From contig DJMH01000064.1 in the NCBI GenBank assembly GCA_002435305.1, positions 1 to 9,745 of the forward strand: DNA of 9,745 bases, written 5' to 3'. Positions 1 to 6,592 of the stretch are shown here, piece after piece; position 1 is the first letter of the stretch; every line of letters begins with the position of its first letter. Under the pieces are notes generated by a model that saw only the letters and a list, made by a program, of their open reading frames with translations, had not been told where the DNA came from and did not search any database. The position numbers and the translations under genes were made by a program. The stretch comes from Dehalococcoidia bacterium UBA6495. GTDB lineage: Bacteria; Chloroflexota; Dehalococcoidia; Lucifugimonadales; UBA826.

Positions 1-2
1 TG

Positions 3-227
3 GCCCCCAGATTTTTCATAGATAAGGATCACAAAAAAGCCATAAGGATGGCTGAGGGCAAAAATACCTCTGGCCAAGTGATTGCAGGTGACCCAAAGGC
101 AGTATGCGATCAGCTATACGAAATAGCGGAAATGGGATTTGATATGGTAATAACCACTTTCCCTAAATTTCAGGAACTGGATGATATGAAGCTATTTGTA
201 GATGAAGTAATTCCCCAATTTTGCTAG
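3..227 (+). CDS. Luciferase-like (LLM) flavin-dependent oxidoreductase, C-terminal part only
   Basis: The window opens inside this gene: 74 codons in one open frame run to a TAG stop at 225-227. The visible protein has the usual end of luciferase-like monooxygenases: a stretch reading GDPKAVCDQLYEIAEMGFD, then a strand (MVITTF) and a final helix ending in VIPQF. In this family that segment is the last strand and helix of the TIM barrel, where the 'G(D/T)P..V...L..l...G.d' pattern is standard. These enzymes use reduced FMN or F420 to oxygenate or reduce small organic substrates in the cytoplasm; the substrate cannot be read from this fragment. It lies 48 bases before the epimerase-like gene on the same strand, so cotranscription is likely. 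A second, complete member of the family follows at 1296. The family call is fairly sure; the subfamily is not determinable. Confidence 0.8.
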   Translation, partial: APRFFIDKDHKKAIRMAEGKNTSGQVIAGDPKAVCDQLYEIAEMGFDMVITTFPKFQELDDMKLFVDEVIPQFC

Positions 228-261
228 TTAGGATACCCTGCAGAGAAACTGAATCGTTACC

Positions 262-268
262 GAGGAGG
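262..268 (+). promoter_or_regulatory. Ribosome binding site of the epimerase-like gene
   Basis: GAGGAGG lies 7 bases before the ATG at 276. It is a near-perfect anti-16S match and supports that start codon. Confidence 0.75.
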
Positions 269-275
269 ATCAAAT

Positions 276-1037
276 ATGCCCAACCCTAAAGTTCTGATCA
301 CAGGCGCAAGTGGTTTAATTGGTGGGTTGGTTCTCGAGAACCTGTCGGGAAAATACGATTTCAGTGGTTTGAATCGCCGGAAAGTTGAAGGAATACCTCA
401 TACACAGGCGGATATATCTAGCCTTGATGAAATTCTTCCTGCGTTTAAGGGAATTGACACAGTATTGCATTTATCGGCTTACTTGGCGGACGTTAACGAT
501 TGGGAAAATACCAATAAAGTAAACATAAAGGGTACATACAATGTTTTCGAGGCCGCCAGGAGAAATAATGTATCTCGGGTTGTTTTTGCTAGTTCCGGCA
601 GTACTATGCTTGGATATGAACTGGATTATCCTTACGGTCATATCGCGCGTGGGGAACATGAAAAAATACCTCATGACTGGAATCTAGTGGATTACAAAGA
701 CCCGGTAAGGCCTGATAGTTTGTACGGAGTAAGCAAAATTTTCGGAGAGGCCTTGGGAAGATACTTTTCAGACTATCATGGTATTTCTGTTATAAATATA
801 AGGCTCGGCGCAGTCTTGGATACTGATAAACCAAAACTGGTTCGCCACTATCCTGGATATTTAAGCCAATCGGATTGTCTACAAGTCGTAGACTTATGTC
901 TGAGTGCCCCAGCTTCAATAAAATTCGAAACCTTTGACGCGATTTCCGATAACAAGCTGAAATGGAGAGACACATCCCATGCCACTACAATGCTTGGCTG
1001 GAACCCTGTTGGGAAATCGGAGCAATTCGAATTATGA
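276..1037 (+). CDS. NAD(P)-dependent epimerase/dehydratase family protein, uronate-dehydrogenase-like
   Basis: This is an extended short-chain dehydrogenase of 253 residues, close to the roughly 265 usual for uronate dehydrogenases. The Rossmann glycine motif GASGLIG is at residues 10-16. The substrate-side serines are in ASSGST (105-110). The catalytic pair is Tyr150/Lys154 in RPDSLYGVSKIFGEALGRYF, a segment very characteristic of uronate dehydrogenase and its relatives. The late segment YLSQSDCLQVVDLCLSAP and the tail with SDNKLKWRDTS and LGWNP also fit that group. Known members oxidise galacturonate or glucuronate to the aldarolactone with NAD+, in the cytoplasm. After the second strand the sequence is GLNRR (31-35) rather than the acidic residue expected for NAD+ users, so NADP+ may be preferred. 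There is no signal peptide. It sits 48 bases after a luciferase-like gene and 258 bases before another. The family is sure; uronate as substrate is inferred from similarity, and related sugar dehydrogenases are possible. Confidence 0.82.
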   Translation: MPNPKVLITGASGLIGGLVLENLSGKYDFSGLNRRKVEGIPHTQADISSLDEILPAFKGIDTVLHLSAYLADVNDWENTNKVNIKGTYNVFEAARRNNVSRVVFASSGSTMLGYELDYPYGHIARGEHEKIPHDWNLVDYKDPVRPDSLYGVSKIFGEALGRYFSDYHGISVINIRLGAVLDTDKPKLVRHYPGYLSQSDCLQVVDLCLSAPASIKFETFDAISDNKLKWRDTSHATTMLGWNPVGKSEQFEL

Positions 1038-1213
1038 CAACCTCCTGAATAGTCGCCCTCACCCCTGAGGTAACATATACCCGGCTTCCACAGTGGGGCG
1101 AGACATACATTTACTGTGCAAAACTCACACCCTATCCTTCCGACGAGGAACCATGTAGATGCAGGATTTACAAACAGGAAGGAAACTATTTTGTTAAAGA
1201 TGGTCTACCACCA

Positions 1214-1246
1214 TTGAGTTAATGCAATGATTCAAATGTATACAAT
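1214..1246 (+). promoter_or_regulatory. Possible promoter of the luciferase-like gene
   Basis: A TTGAGT box (1214-1219) is followed by TATACAAT (1239-1246), which can be read as TATACA with a 19-base spacer or TACAAT with 21. The -10 core is about 50 bases upstream of the ATG at 1296. The long spacer makes this a weak candidate. The 258-base gap after the epimerase gene makes a separate promoter here reasonable. Confidence 0.25.
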
Positions 1247-1283
1247 TCTCACTCGGTAACTAATATTCATCAGGTTGGAGAAT

Positions 1284-1290
1284 AGGAGGT
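1284..1290 (+). promoter_or_regulatory. Ribosome binding site that decides the start at 1296
   Basis: AGGAGGT lies 5 bases before the ATG at 1296. An alternative TTG start at 1275 would place this Shine-Dalgarno sequence inside the coding region and add seven residues (MENRRSK) that do not belong to the family, so the ATG is preferred. Confidence 0.85.
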
Positions 1291-1295
1291 CGAAA

Positions 1296-2228
1296 ATGAA
1301 GTTCGGTATCGCCTTAACTACTGCTGCCAGCCCTGTGTTCAGGGAATCTGAGCAAAAAGACTATTTGCTTGAGGCATCAGAAATTTCTGAAGCTAAAGGT
1401 TATGAATCGGTTTGGGTGAGCGATCGTACCCTGTATCCCACTGATATTTCACAACGATATCCACAACAATTTGGGCCTGGTAAGACGGATCCTAATTCTC
1501 AAAATATTATGGAGGCTCTTATAACCCTGTCTTTTATCGCTGGCAAAACAAAAAAAATGCGCCTCGGAACCAGCGTTCTAGTTTTACCGTTCAGGAACCC
1601 CTTGCTAAATACTAAAATGATTTCAACTCTAGATGTTCTTTCGGAAGGAAGATTGATTCTAGGTATTGGCACCGGATGGATGAAGGAAGAATTTGATTCG
1701 ATGGGGGCAGATTATTCGAAAAGGGGATTAGTGACTGATGAACACTTGAGTTTCCTATCACAGGCCGTTGATAATCCTTCCCCTACATATCACGGAGACT
1801 ACATCAATACCTTTGGTATGAGGCTTTATCCCCAAATGCGAAATGGCCGAACAATACCAATTTGGGTAGGAGGGAATTCTGACAGAGCTTTTGTTAGAAC
1901 AGTAAAATATGGCACTGCGTGGCATGGCATTAACTTAACTCCAGCAGAACTGAAACGTTATCAAGAAAGGTTAAAACAAATTTGTAGATTCCACCGACGA
2001 GACTATTCAGAAATAGGAATTACTCTCAGGGCTACCGTGAAAATAACAGATAAACTAAATCATCAGTCCGCTGATAGACCTTATCTGACTGGTAACCTGG
2101 ATCAAATAGAAGGCGATCTTAAGGAATACAAAAATGCTGGTTTAGATTACCTTGTAATTTCGATGGCAGGAGATACTACTGAGAAGGTAATGACCTCAAT
2201 ATCAAGATTTGCAGATAGATTCTTATAA
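1296..2228 (+). CDS. LLM class flavin- or F420-dependent oxidoreductase
   Basis: A complete 310-residue luciferase-like monooxygenase of typical family length, in the TIM-barrel superfamily of FMN- or F420-dependent enzymes. It opens with the first strand MKFGIALTT. LGTSVLVLPFRNPLL (residues 90-104) is the family's substrate and cofactor-side strand. The conserved GIGTGWMKEEFDSMG (123-137) and VGGNSDRAFVRTVKYGTAWHG (191-211) follow, and the last barrel strand is AGLDYLVISM (281-290). The 'GiGtGW..eEf' plus 'GGns..a...a..yG.gWh' signature is close to the subgroup usually labelled as F420-dependent, but cofactor choice cannot be settled by eye. No signal peptide or membrane segment is seen, so it is probably cytoplasmic. 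The start is fixed by a strong ribosome binding site. It lies 258 bases after the uronate-dehydrogenase-like gene on the same strand and is the second luciferase-like enzyme in the window. The substrate is unknown. Confidence 0.88.
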   Translation: MKFGIALTTAASPVFRESEQKDYLLEASEISEAKGYESVWVSDRTLYPTDISQRYPQQFGPGKTDPNSQNIMEALITLSFIAGKTKKMRLGTSVLVLPFRNPLLNTKMISTLDVLSEGRLILGIGTGWMKEEFDSMGADYSKRGLVTDEHLSFLSQAVDNPSPTYHGDYINTFGMRLYPQMRNGRTIPIWVGGNSDRAFVRTVKYGTAWHGINLTPAELKRYQERLKQICRFHRRDYSEIGITLRATVKITDKLNHQSADRPYLTGNLDQIEGDLKEYKNAGLDYLVISMAGDTTEKVMTSISRFADRFL

Positions 2229-2570
2229 ATACAACGAGTCATATAATGAAGAGAGACCCTTGTGCGATAGAAGTATATATTTTGGAATTAGATGAACCGG
2301 TTGGGGTGGGGCGGCACCTTTATCTTGATATGTTGTAGCTTGGACTATTTCTCAAGAAGGTCGGTGTAATGGGCTATTCGTCTTTGTCGAAGAAGGTATA
2401 TTCACACACTAGAGGTTTATTTGGGTGATAACTATGTCACGCAGGAATTCCATCATTGCACGCGAGTTGTAGTAATTAGTGATCATCCAGTTAACACTAA
2501 CCCTTCGAATTCATTTCCACCATAGATTGCAAGTGTTTCATTTGTTACCGGCAGAGATTCATCGTAAAAA
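2229..2570. other. 342-base spacer between converging genes, no recognisable gene
   Basis: This stretch separates the 3' ends of the luciferase-like gene (plus) and the molybdenum subunit gene (minus). I see no recognisable gene, tRNA or strong terminator. A plus-strand frame starting at an ATG at 2246 runs 30 codons to TAG (2336-2338) and is then open again to TGA at 2426-2428, without a clear ribosome binding site or known motif. There are only small palindromes, such as AACCGGTT at 2295-2302. The stretch may hold decayed coding sequence, but nothing in it is identifiable. Confidence 0.6.
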
Positions 2571-4865
2571 TTACTGGGGATTCTTATCGCCTAAAGCCTT
2601 GATGATGGATGAAGGGGACATGGGTAACTTAGTAAGCCGTACTCCTGTGGCATCGTAAATGGCGTTTGTGATGGCCGCCAGCGGTGGGATGATAGGCGAC
2701 TCCCCCACGCCACGGATTCCAAATGGGTGGCGCGGGTTGGGTATTTCGATGATGACGGTGTCGATCATTGGCAGGTCGAGTGCAGTGGGCATCCGATAAT
2801 CCAAAAGACTCGAATTTGCCATCGCTCCTTCCTCGGTGTAGTAATACTCTTCATTAAGCGCCCAACCTGCACCCTGAAGAACTCCGCCCTGCATCTGACC
2901 TTCTACGTTACTTCGGTGGACAACTTGACCTACGTCCATGAAAGTAGTGTAGCGAAGAATTTCAACCTTGCCCGTGTCAGGGTCAACCTCAACATCCACG
3001 ATATTGCCAGCAAGCTGCGGGCCGACTCCACCCTGGACATCAGATGCCGAGCAAGTTATTGCTCCGCCTGTGTGGGCCATCTCTCTCGCCATCTCTTTGA
3101 ATGTCAGGCGGTCACCGGCATTGAGATTACACCCGAACACTCCGTCTCCAAATTCCACATCTCCTGGTTGAACTTCCCAGAGCAAAGCCGCCCGTTCCTT
3201 CATCTGTTCCACGACCAAAGCAGCCGCCTTCAGTGTTGCTCGTCCGGTATCGAAAGTGATGCGACTGCCGAAAGAGCCGGAGGTGAAACCTATGGAATCT
3301 GTGTCAGTTACGGAAGGCGTCACGTCCCCGGTGTCGATGCCTAGGGCCTCGGCCGCCTGCATGGCGAGAGATACACGACTGCCCGAAAGGTCGGCTGAGC
3401 CGGTTACCAGGCTAATGGTTCCGTTGTCATTGACGTTGATAGTGGCCGATGAGCCGTTGCCTCCTCCGTGCATCCTGTATCCAACAGCCACCCCTCGGCC
3501 CTGGTTAGGGCCTTGCAAGGGTGCGTTGTAATGAGGGTGGGCCTTCATGGCCTCTTCAACCTCCACGCATCCGAAACGGGAGTGCGGCAGGCCTGTAGGC
3601 GATATATCGCCTTCTTGAACAGCGTTTTTCAGGCGGAATTCCATCGGGTCCACTCCCAGCTTTTCTGCCAATTCGTCAATTACGGTTTCTACGGCATGGG
3701 CAGACTGGGGCTGTCCCGGTGCTCTGTATGACTGGGTTTTTGGTTTGTTAACCACCACGTCATAACCGTCTACCAGGAGGTTGTCTATCTTGTAGGCACC
3801 CAAAGCGGGGAAAGCTCCACCACTGACAGGCGATCCAGGGTACGCTCCGGCCTCATAAGCCATGTATATCTGGGCCGCTTTGATGTAGCCCTCCTTGTCG
3901 GCGCCAATTTTACATCGAATGAAGGTTCCCGACGTCGGGCCTGTGCCCTCGAACACCTCTTTGCGTGTCATAACTATTTTTACCGGCGCAGAAGATTTTT
4001 TAGATAGCAGTGCTGCGACAGGCTCCATATAGCCGGTGCCTTTGCCTCCGAAACCTCCTCCAATCTCCAACTGCACAATTTTGATGCTGGATTCGGACAA
4101 CCCCAGTATCGCTGAGGCAGTGCTGCGCATGCCGAAGGCGTTTTGAGTGCTAGTCCAAATAGTTAGGTGATCATCCGGGGACCAAAACGCGGTGGCAGCA
4201 AAAGGTTCAATATATCCCTGATGCACCATCGAGGTAGTAAGTTCGCGCTCCACGATGATGTCCGACTGATTGAACCCTGCTTCCACGTCTCCTTGAAGGA
4301 CCTGGACATGTCCAGCTATGTTTCCCTTGATCCCGGTGTCGTCGCCTCGGGCGAAATTTTCTGTTCTGAAAATCGTGGTTAGGTTCTCATGGAGAACCGG
4401 AGCGTCATCCATCATAGCCTCCCGGACGTCGAGGACGGGAATGAGGACTTCATAAGCAACCTCAATGAGGTCTAGGGCTTCTTCGGCAATGTGAATGCTG
4501 ATGGCTGCCACGGCTGCTACCGCGTGACCGCGGTACAGTACCTTTTTGTATGCTAGGTCATTTTCGGCCACTGCTCTAGGGGTCGATCGGGCATGGGAAA
4601 GGTCTAGAGGCTGACTGATGATCGGGAAATCGTCGGCGGTGACGACGGCTTTAACACCGGGCAGATCCTCGGCCTTGCTGGTGTCGATGGACAGTATCCG
4701 AGCATGGGCGTGGGGGCTCCGGAGTATCTTGCCATGAAGGGTTCCACTCATGTAGAAGTCAGCGCCGAAGCAGGCACGTCCTGTTACCTTATCCAGACCA
4801 TCGTGTCGGATGGGGCTAGTGTCTAGCACTCTGAACTTACGCGGGCTTTCTTTCGTTATTGCCAT
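2571..4865 (-). CDS. Xanthine dehydrogenase/aldehyde oxidase family molybdopterin-binding (large) subunit
   Basis: The 764-residue protein is the molybdenum cofactor subunit of the xanthine oxidase family, which hydroxylates aldehydes, purines or aromatic heterocycles with water-derived oxygen. The N-terminal 'hammerhead' domain begins at VLDTSPIRHDGLDKVTGRA (13-31). Cofactor motifs follow: MVHQGYIEP (213-221), IGGGFGGKG (268-276), SYRAPG (379-384), and the catalytic glutamate Glu722 in RGVGESPIIPP. The active-site loop SYRAPGQPQ lacks the VAYRCSFR signature of true CO dehydrogenase (form I CoxL), so a CO function is unlikely. The protein contains only this subunit: there is no 2Fe-2S or FAD domain, and no partner gene flanks it within the window. 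An in-frame upstream ATG at 4994 would add 43 residues that do not fit the family; the ATG at 4865 has AGGAG 10 bases upstream and is preferred. Sampled lines of the gene are clearly richer in G+C than its neighbours. Substrate unknown. Confidence 0.92.
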   Translation of the reverse strand: MAITKESPRKFRVLDTSPIRHDGLDKVTGRACFGADFYMSGTLHGKILRSPHAHARILSIDTSKAEDLPGVKAVVTADDFPIISQPLDLSHARSTPRAVAENDLAYKKVLYRGHAVAAVAAISIHIAEEALDLIEVAYEVLIPVLDVREAMMDDAPVLHENLTTIFRTENFARGDDTGIKGNIAGHVQVLQGDVEAGFNQSDIIVERELTTSMVHQGYIEPFAATAFWSPDDHLTIWTSTQNAFGMRSTASAILGLSESSIKIVQLEIGGGFGGKGTGYMEPVAALLSKKSSAPVKIVMTRKEVFEGTGPTSGTFIRCKIGADKEGYIKAAQIYMAYEAGAYPGSPVSGGAFPALGAYKIDNLLVDGYDVVVNKPKTQSYRAPGQPQSAHAVETVIDELAEKLGVDPMEFRLKNAVQEGDISPTGLPHSRFGCVEVEEAMKAHPHYNAPLQGPNQGRGVAVGYRMHGGGNGSSATINVNDNGTISLVTGSADLSGSRVSLAMQAAEALGIDTGDVTPSVTDTDSIGFTSGSFGSRITFDTGRATLKAAALVVEQMKERAALLWEVQPGDVEFGDGVFGCNLNAGDRLTFKEMAREMAHTGGAITCSASDVQGGVGPQLAGNIVDVEVDPDTGKVEILRYTTFMDVGQVVHRSNVEGQMQGGVLQGAGWALNEEYYYTEEGAMANSSLLDYRMPTALDLPMIDTVIIEIPNPRHPFGIRGVGESPIIPPLAAITNAIYDATGVRLTKLPMSPSSIIKALGDKNPQ

Positions 4866-4875
4866 GCAAAGCGTT

Positions 4876-4880
4876 CTCCT
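4876..4880 (-). promoter_or_regulatory. Ribosome binding site that decides the start of the molybdenum subunit
   Basis: Read on the minus strand this is AGGAG, 10 bases before the ATG at 4865. It supports the shorter 764-residue form over a longer in-frame start at 4994. Confidence 0.65.
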
Positions 4881-4927
4881 GCTTTTTAGTACCTTGACCT
4901 TACAGCAGATAGTAACATTTTCAATAA

Positions 4928-4958
4928 CACACGGTGCGAGTAAGAATCGTACTGTGTG
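4928..4958. promoter_or_regulatory. 31-base inverted repeat, possible operator or hairpin
   Basis: The arms CACACGGTGCGA (4928-4939) and TCGTACTGTGTG (4947-4958) are complementary across a 7-base centre. Ten of the 12 pairs are Watson-Crick; the other two are G-T, so a plus-strand transcript could form an unbroken 12-pair stem while a minus-strand one would carry two A-C mismatches. It sits 63 bases upstream of the molybdenum subunit start. No T-run follows on the plus side, which argues against a terminator. A dimeric repressor or activator site is the likeliest use; this is inference. Confidence 0.45.
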
Positions 4959-5074
4959 GGGTAGATAAAGGGGATACGAAAGAAGGGGTGTCATAAACCA
5001 CTCTATTCAATGTGAACAGTGGACGGGGTAGTGCCTTTATATAGATTGGTTACAATTTGGTACCGATGAATAGC

Positions 5075-5080
5075 TATAAT
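5075..5080 (+). promoter_or_regulatory. Possible -10 box for the CoA-transferase gene
   Basis: A perfect TATAAT, with only a weak -35 match (TTACAA, 19 bases upstream). Use of this promoter would give a leader of nearly 200 bases before the ATG at 5278 and would put the near-palindrome at 5187-5203 downstream of the start point. Confidence 0.25.
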
Positions 5081-5186
5081 GCTTAGATGATGTAGAGTAC
5101 ACACAAACCTTTCAGGGTATAAGGGGAGGCGGCACTTGTTGGAAACCTCATGACTGATTGCCTTCTTAAAAAGAGATGATTTTATG

Positions 5187-5203
5187 GTCGACAATATGTC
5201 AAC
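5187..5203. promoter_or_regulatory. 17-base near-palindrome, possible operator
   Basis: GTCGACA, a 3-base ATA centre and TGTCAAC pair at 6 of 7 positions. The site lies 74 bases before the CoA-transferase start, in the right place for a regulator of that gene. No regulator gene is in the window, so the binding protein is unknown. Confidence 0.3.
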
Positions 5204-5277
5204 ACACTATCCAAATAACTGAAAAACATTAAGTACACCAGCGGAAAAAATTATCGATGGCAGGTTAGGAGATTAAG

Positions 5278-6474
5278 ATGGATAAAGCACTAAAAGGCGT
5301 GAAAATTATCGATATGAGTCGAGTACAAGCCGGTCCGTCGTGTGCCCAGCTTATGGGTTTTCTTGGAGCCGATGTAATAAAACTCGAAGACACAGCTGGT
5401 GGAGATAACACACGCGTTGACATGGCTCACATTGAAGGTGTTGACAGTGTTTATTACACGATCTTTAACGGTAATAAGCGTGCCATGACATTGAATCTCA
5501 AATCCCCTGAAGGTACCGAGATAATGGATAAGCTGGTCAAATGGGCCGACATTATTTTGGAGAACTTTTCTTCAGGCGTTATGGATCGACTGGGATTTGG
5601 TTATGAGAGATTAAGGGAAATTAATCCTGGAATAATCTATGCTAGCATCAAAGGATATGGGGACTACGGTCCATACAGCTCTTACAAGGCTTTTGAATAT
5701 ACTGCACAAGCCACTGGCGGATTAATGGCGGCAAATGGTTTGCCTGACGGTCCACCGATGGGAACTGCGGCTGGTATCGGTGACTCTGGTACTGGCCTCC
5801 ACATGGCTATAGGGATTCTTGCTGCCCTGAGACAGAGAGATAAAGACGGAGAAGGACAACGTGTGGAGGTGGCTATGCAAGATGGGGTAGTCAATTTAAT
5901 GAGAATCCGTTTAATCAGAAGCCTTAGTACTTCCGAGCCTAACGAGAGAGGAGTTGTCTTAGGAAAAACTAATATCCCGCATACATTTGCCTGTAGTCCT
6001 GGTGGATATGACGACTATGTAATGATCCACTTGAGAGGATATATGTGGGAAACGGTACTAGCCGTTATGGGTAAGGAGGATCTGATAGGCGATGAACGTT
6101 ATATAGACGAGCAGGCTCGAAACAAGAGACCAAAAGAAGTTGTTGACATAATCACATCCTGGACTTCCACCAAGTCTAAATATGAAGTATTTCATGAGAT
6201 GGCGGCCGCCGGGGTATGGTGTGGGGCCGTAATAAGCCCAGAAGAGGTTATTACAAACGAGCATTTGATAGCGAGAGAAATGGTCGTGGATGTCACCGAT
6301 GATGTGAGAGGTGATTATAAAATGATTGGGTGCCCAGTTAAACTTAGTCGCTCTCCTGTAGAAGTCACGAGAGCCCCTATGTATTCAGAGCACACAGAGG
6401 AGATACTAACTAACATAGTTGGTATGGTCAGCGAGGATATATCTTACTTGAAAGAAGAAGGGGTTATAGTGTGA
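5278..6474 (+). CDS. CaiB/BaiF (class III) CoA-transferase, formyl-CoA:oxalate CoA-transferase-like
   Basis: A 398-residue family III CoA-transferase, which moves CoA between carboxylic acids through an aspartyl-CoA intermediate. It resembles the oxalate enzyme Frc over its whole length: VQAGPSCAQLMGFLGADVIK (residues 16-35) carries Gln17, and AAGIGDSGTG (164-173) carries the catalytic Asp169. Both fall at the same numbers as in Oxalobacter formigenes Frc. FNGNKRAMTLNLKSPEG, LENFSSGVMDRLGFGYE, KGYGDYGPY and GQRVEVAMQDGVVNL also match. However, it is about 30 residues shorter than Frc (428), because the stretch around residues 212-245 lacks the GGGG loop that covers the active site in Frc. Oxalate or formyl-CoA are therefore not assured substrates. 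No oxalyl-CoA decarboxylase gene is in the window. AGGAGAT (5267-5273) precedes the ATG by 4 bases. It is a soluble, probably dimeric cytoplasmic enzyme, divergent from the molybdenum subunit gene and transcribed alone here. Confidence 0.88.
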   Translation: MDKALKGVKIIDMSRVQAGPSCAQLMGFLGADVIKLEDTAGGDNTRVDMAHIEGVDSVYYTIFNGNKRAMTLNLKSPEGTEIMDKLVKWADIILENFSSGVMDRLGFGYERLREINPGIIYASIKGYGDYGPYSSYKAFEYTAQATGGLMAANGLPDGPPMGTAAGIGDSGTGLHMAIGILAALRQRDKDGEGQRVEVAMQDGVVNLMRIRLIRSLSTSEPNERGVVLGKTNIPHTFACSPGGYDDYVMIHLRGYMWETVLAVMGKEDLIGDERYIDEQARNKRPKEVVDIITSWTSTKSKYEVFHEMAAAGVWCGAVISPEEVITNEHLIAREMVVDVTDDVRGDYKMIGCPVKLSRSPVEVTRAPMYSEHTEEILTNIVGMVSEDISYLKEEGVIV

Positions 6475-6477
6475 CGC

Positions 6478-6498
6478 TCCATCCTTTTAGCTGATGGA
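6478..6498 (+). terminator. Small hairpin just after the CoA-transferase stop
   Basis: TCCATC (6478-6483) pairs with GATGGA (6493-6498) around a 9-base loop, 3 bases after the stop codon. The stem is only 6 pairs and no T-run follows, so it may protect the transcript end or be chance. Confidence 0.2.
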
Positions 6499-6549
6499 AC
6501 TGTTAAACTAAAATGTTGACCTCAATATTTTCTGCCTCCTTGTTTTGCG

Positions 6550-6584
6550 ATCGCTAGTTGCAACTAGTATCAGCGATTCCCCTT
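6550..6584. terminator. Possible two-way terminator between converging genes
   Basis: ATCGCT (6550-6555) pairs with AGCGAT (6572-6577). Inside or overlapping it is a perfect 14-base palindrome, CTAGTTGCAACTAG (6554-6567), so two alternative hairpins can form. On the plus strand CCCCTTTT follows immediately. The site lies between the 3' ends of the CoA-transferase and the sulfatase, where a terminator is expected. The T-run is short, so the call is tentative. Confidence 0.4.
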
Positions 6585-6592
6585 TTAAACAT

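Larger units (their letters stand above)
4866..5277. other. 412-base divergent regulatory spacer
   Basis: The divergent genes for the molybdenum subunit and the CoA-transferase are separated by this spacer. A minus-strand frame of 63 codons (5003-5194) has no family-like motif or convincing ribosome binding site and is treated as chance. Regulatory candidates are an inverted repeat at 4928-4958, a TATAAT box at 5075-5080 and a near-palindrome at 5187-5203. A possible extended -10 for the minus gene (TGTTACTAT read on the minus strand, core at 4909-4914) lies just downstream of the larger repeat in that gene's direction. Confidence 0.55.

Noticed and set aside
2486..2590. A 35-codon minus-strand frame overlapping the end of the molybdenum subunit gene in another frame
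   Set aside because: It has no start codon after its upstream stop and no known motif; the molybdenum subunit already ends normally for its family (MSPSSIIKAL).
2727..3344. A 205-codon open frame on the plus strand within the molybdenum subunit gene
   Set aside because: It is antisense to a gene with clear family motifs along its full length, has no recognisable domain, and long antisense frames are expected in G+C-richer coding sequence.
4866..4994. Longer start for the molybdenum subunit (43 extra residues)
   Set aside because: The extension does not resemble the family's N-terminus, is lower in G+C than the gene, and the ATG at 4865 has its own ribosome binding site.
5003..5194. A 63-codon minus-strand frame in the divergent spacer
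   Set aside because: No motif, no convincing ribosome binding site, and an amino acid make-up typical of translated non-coding DNA.
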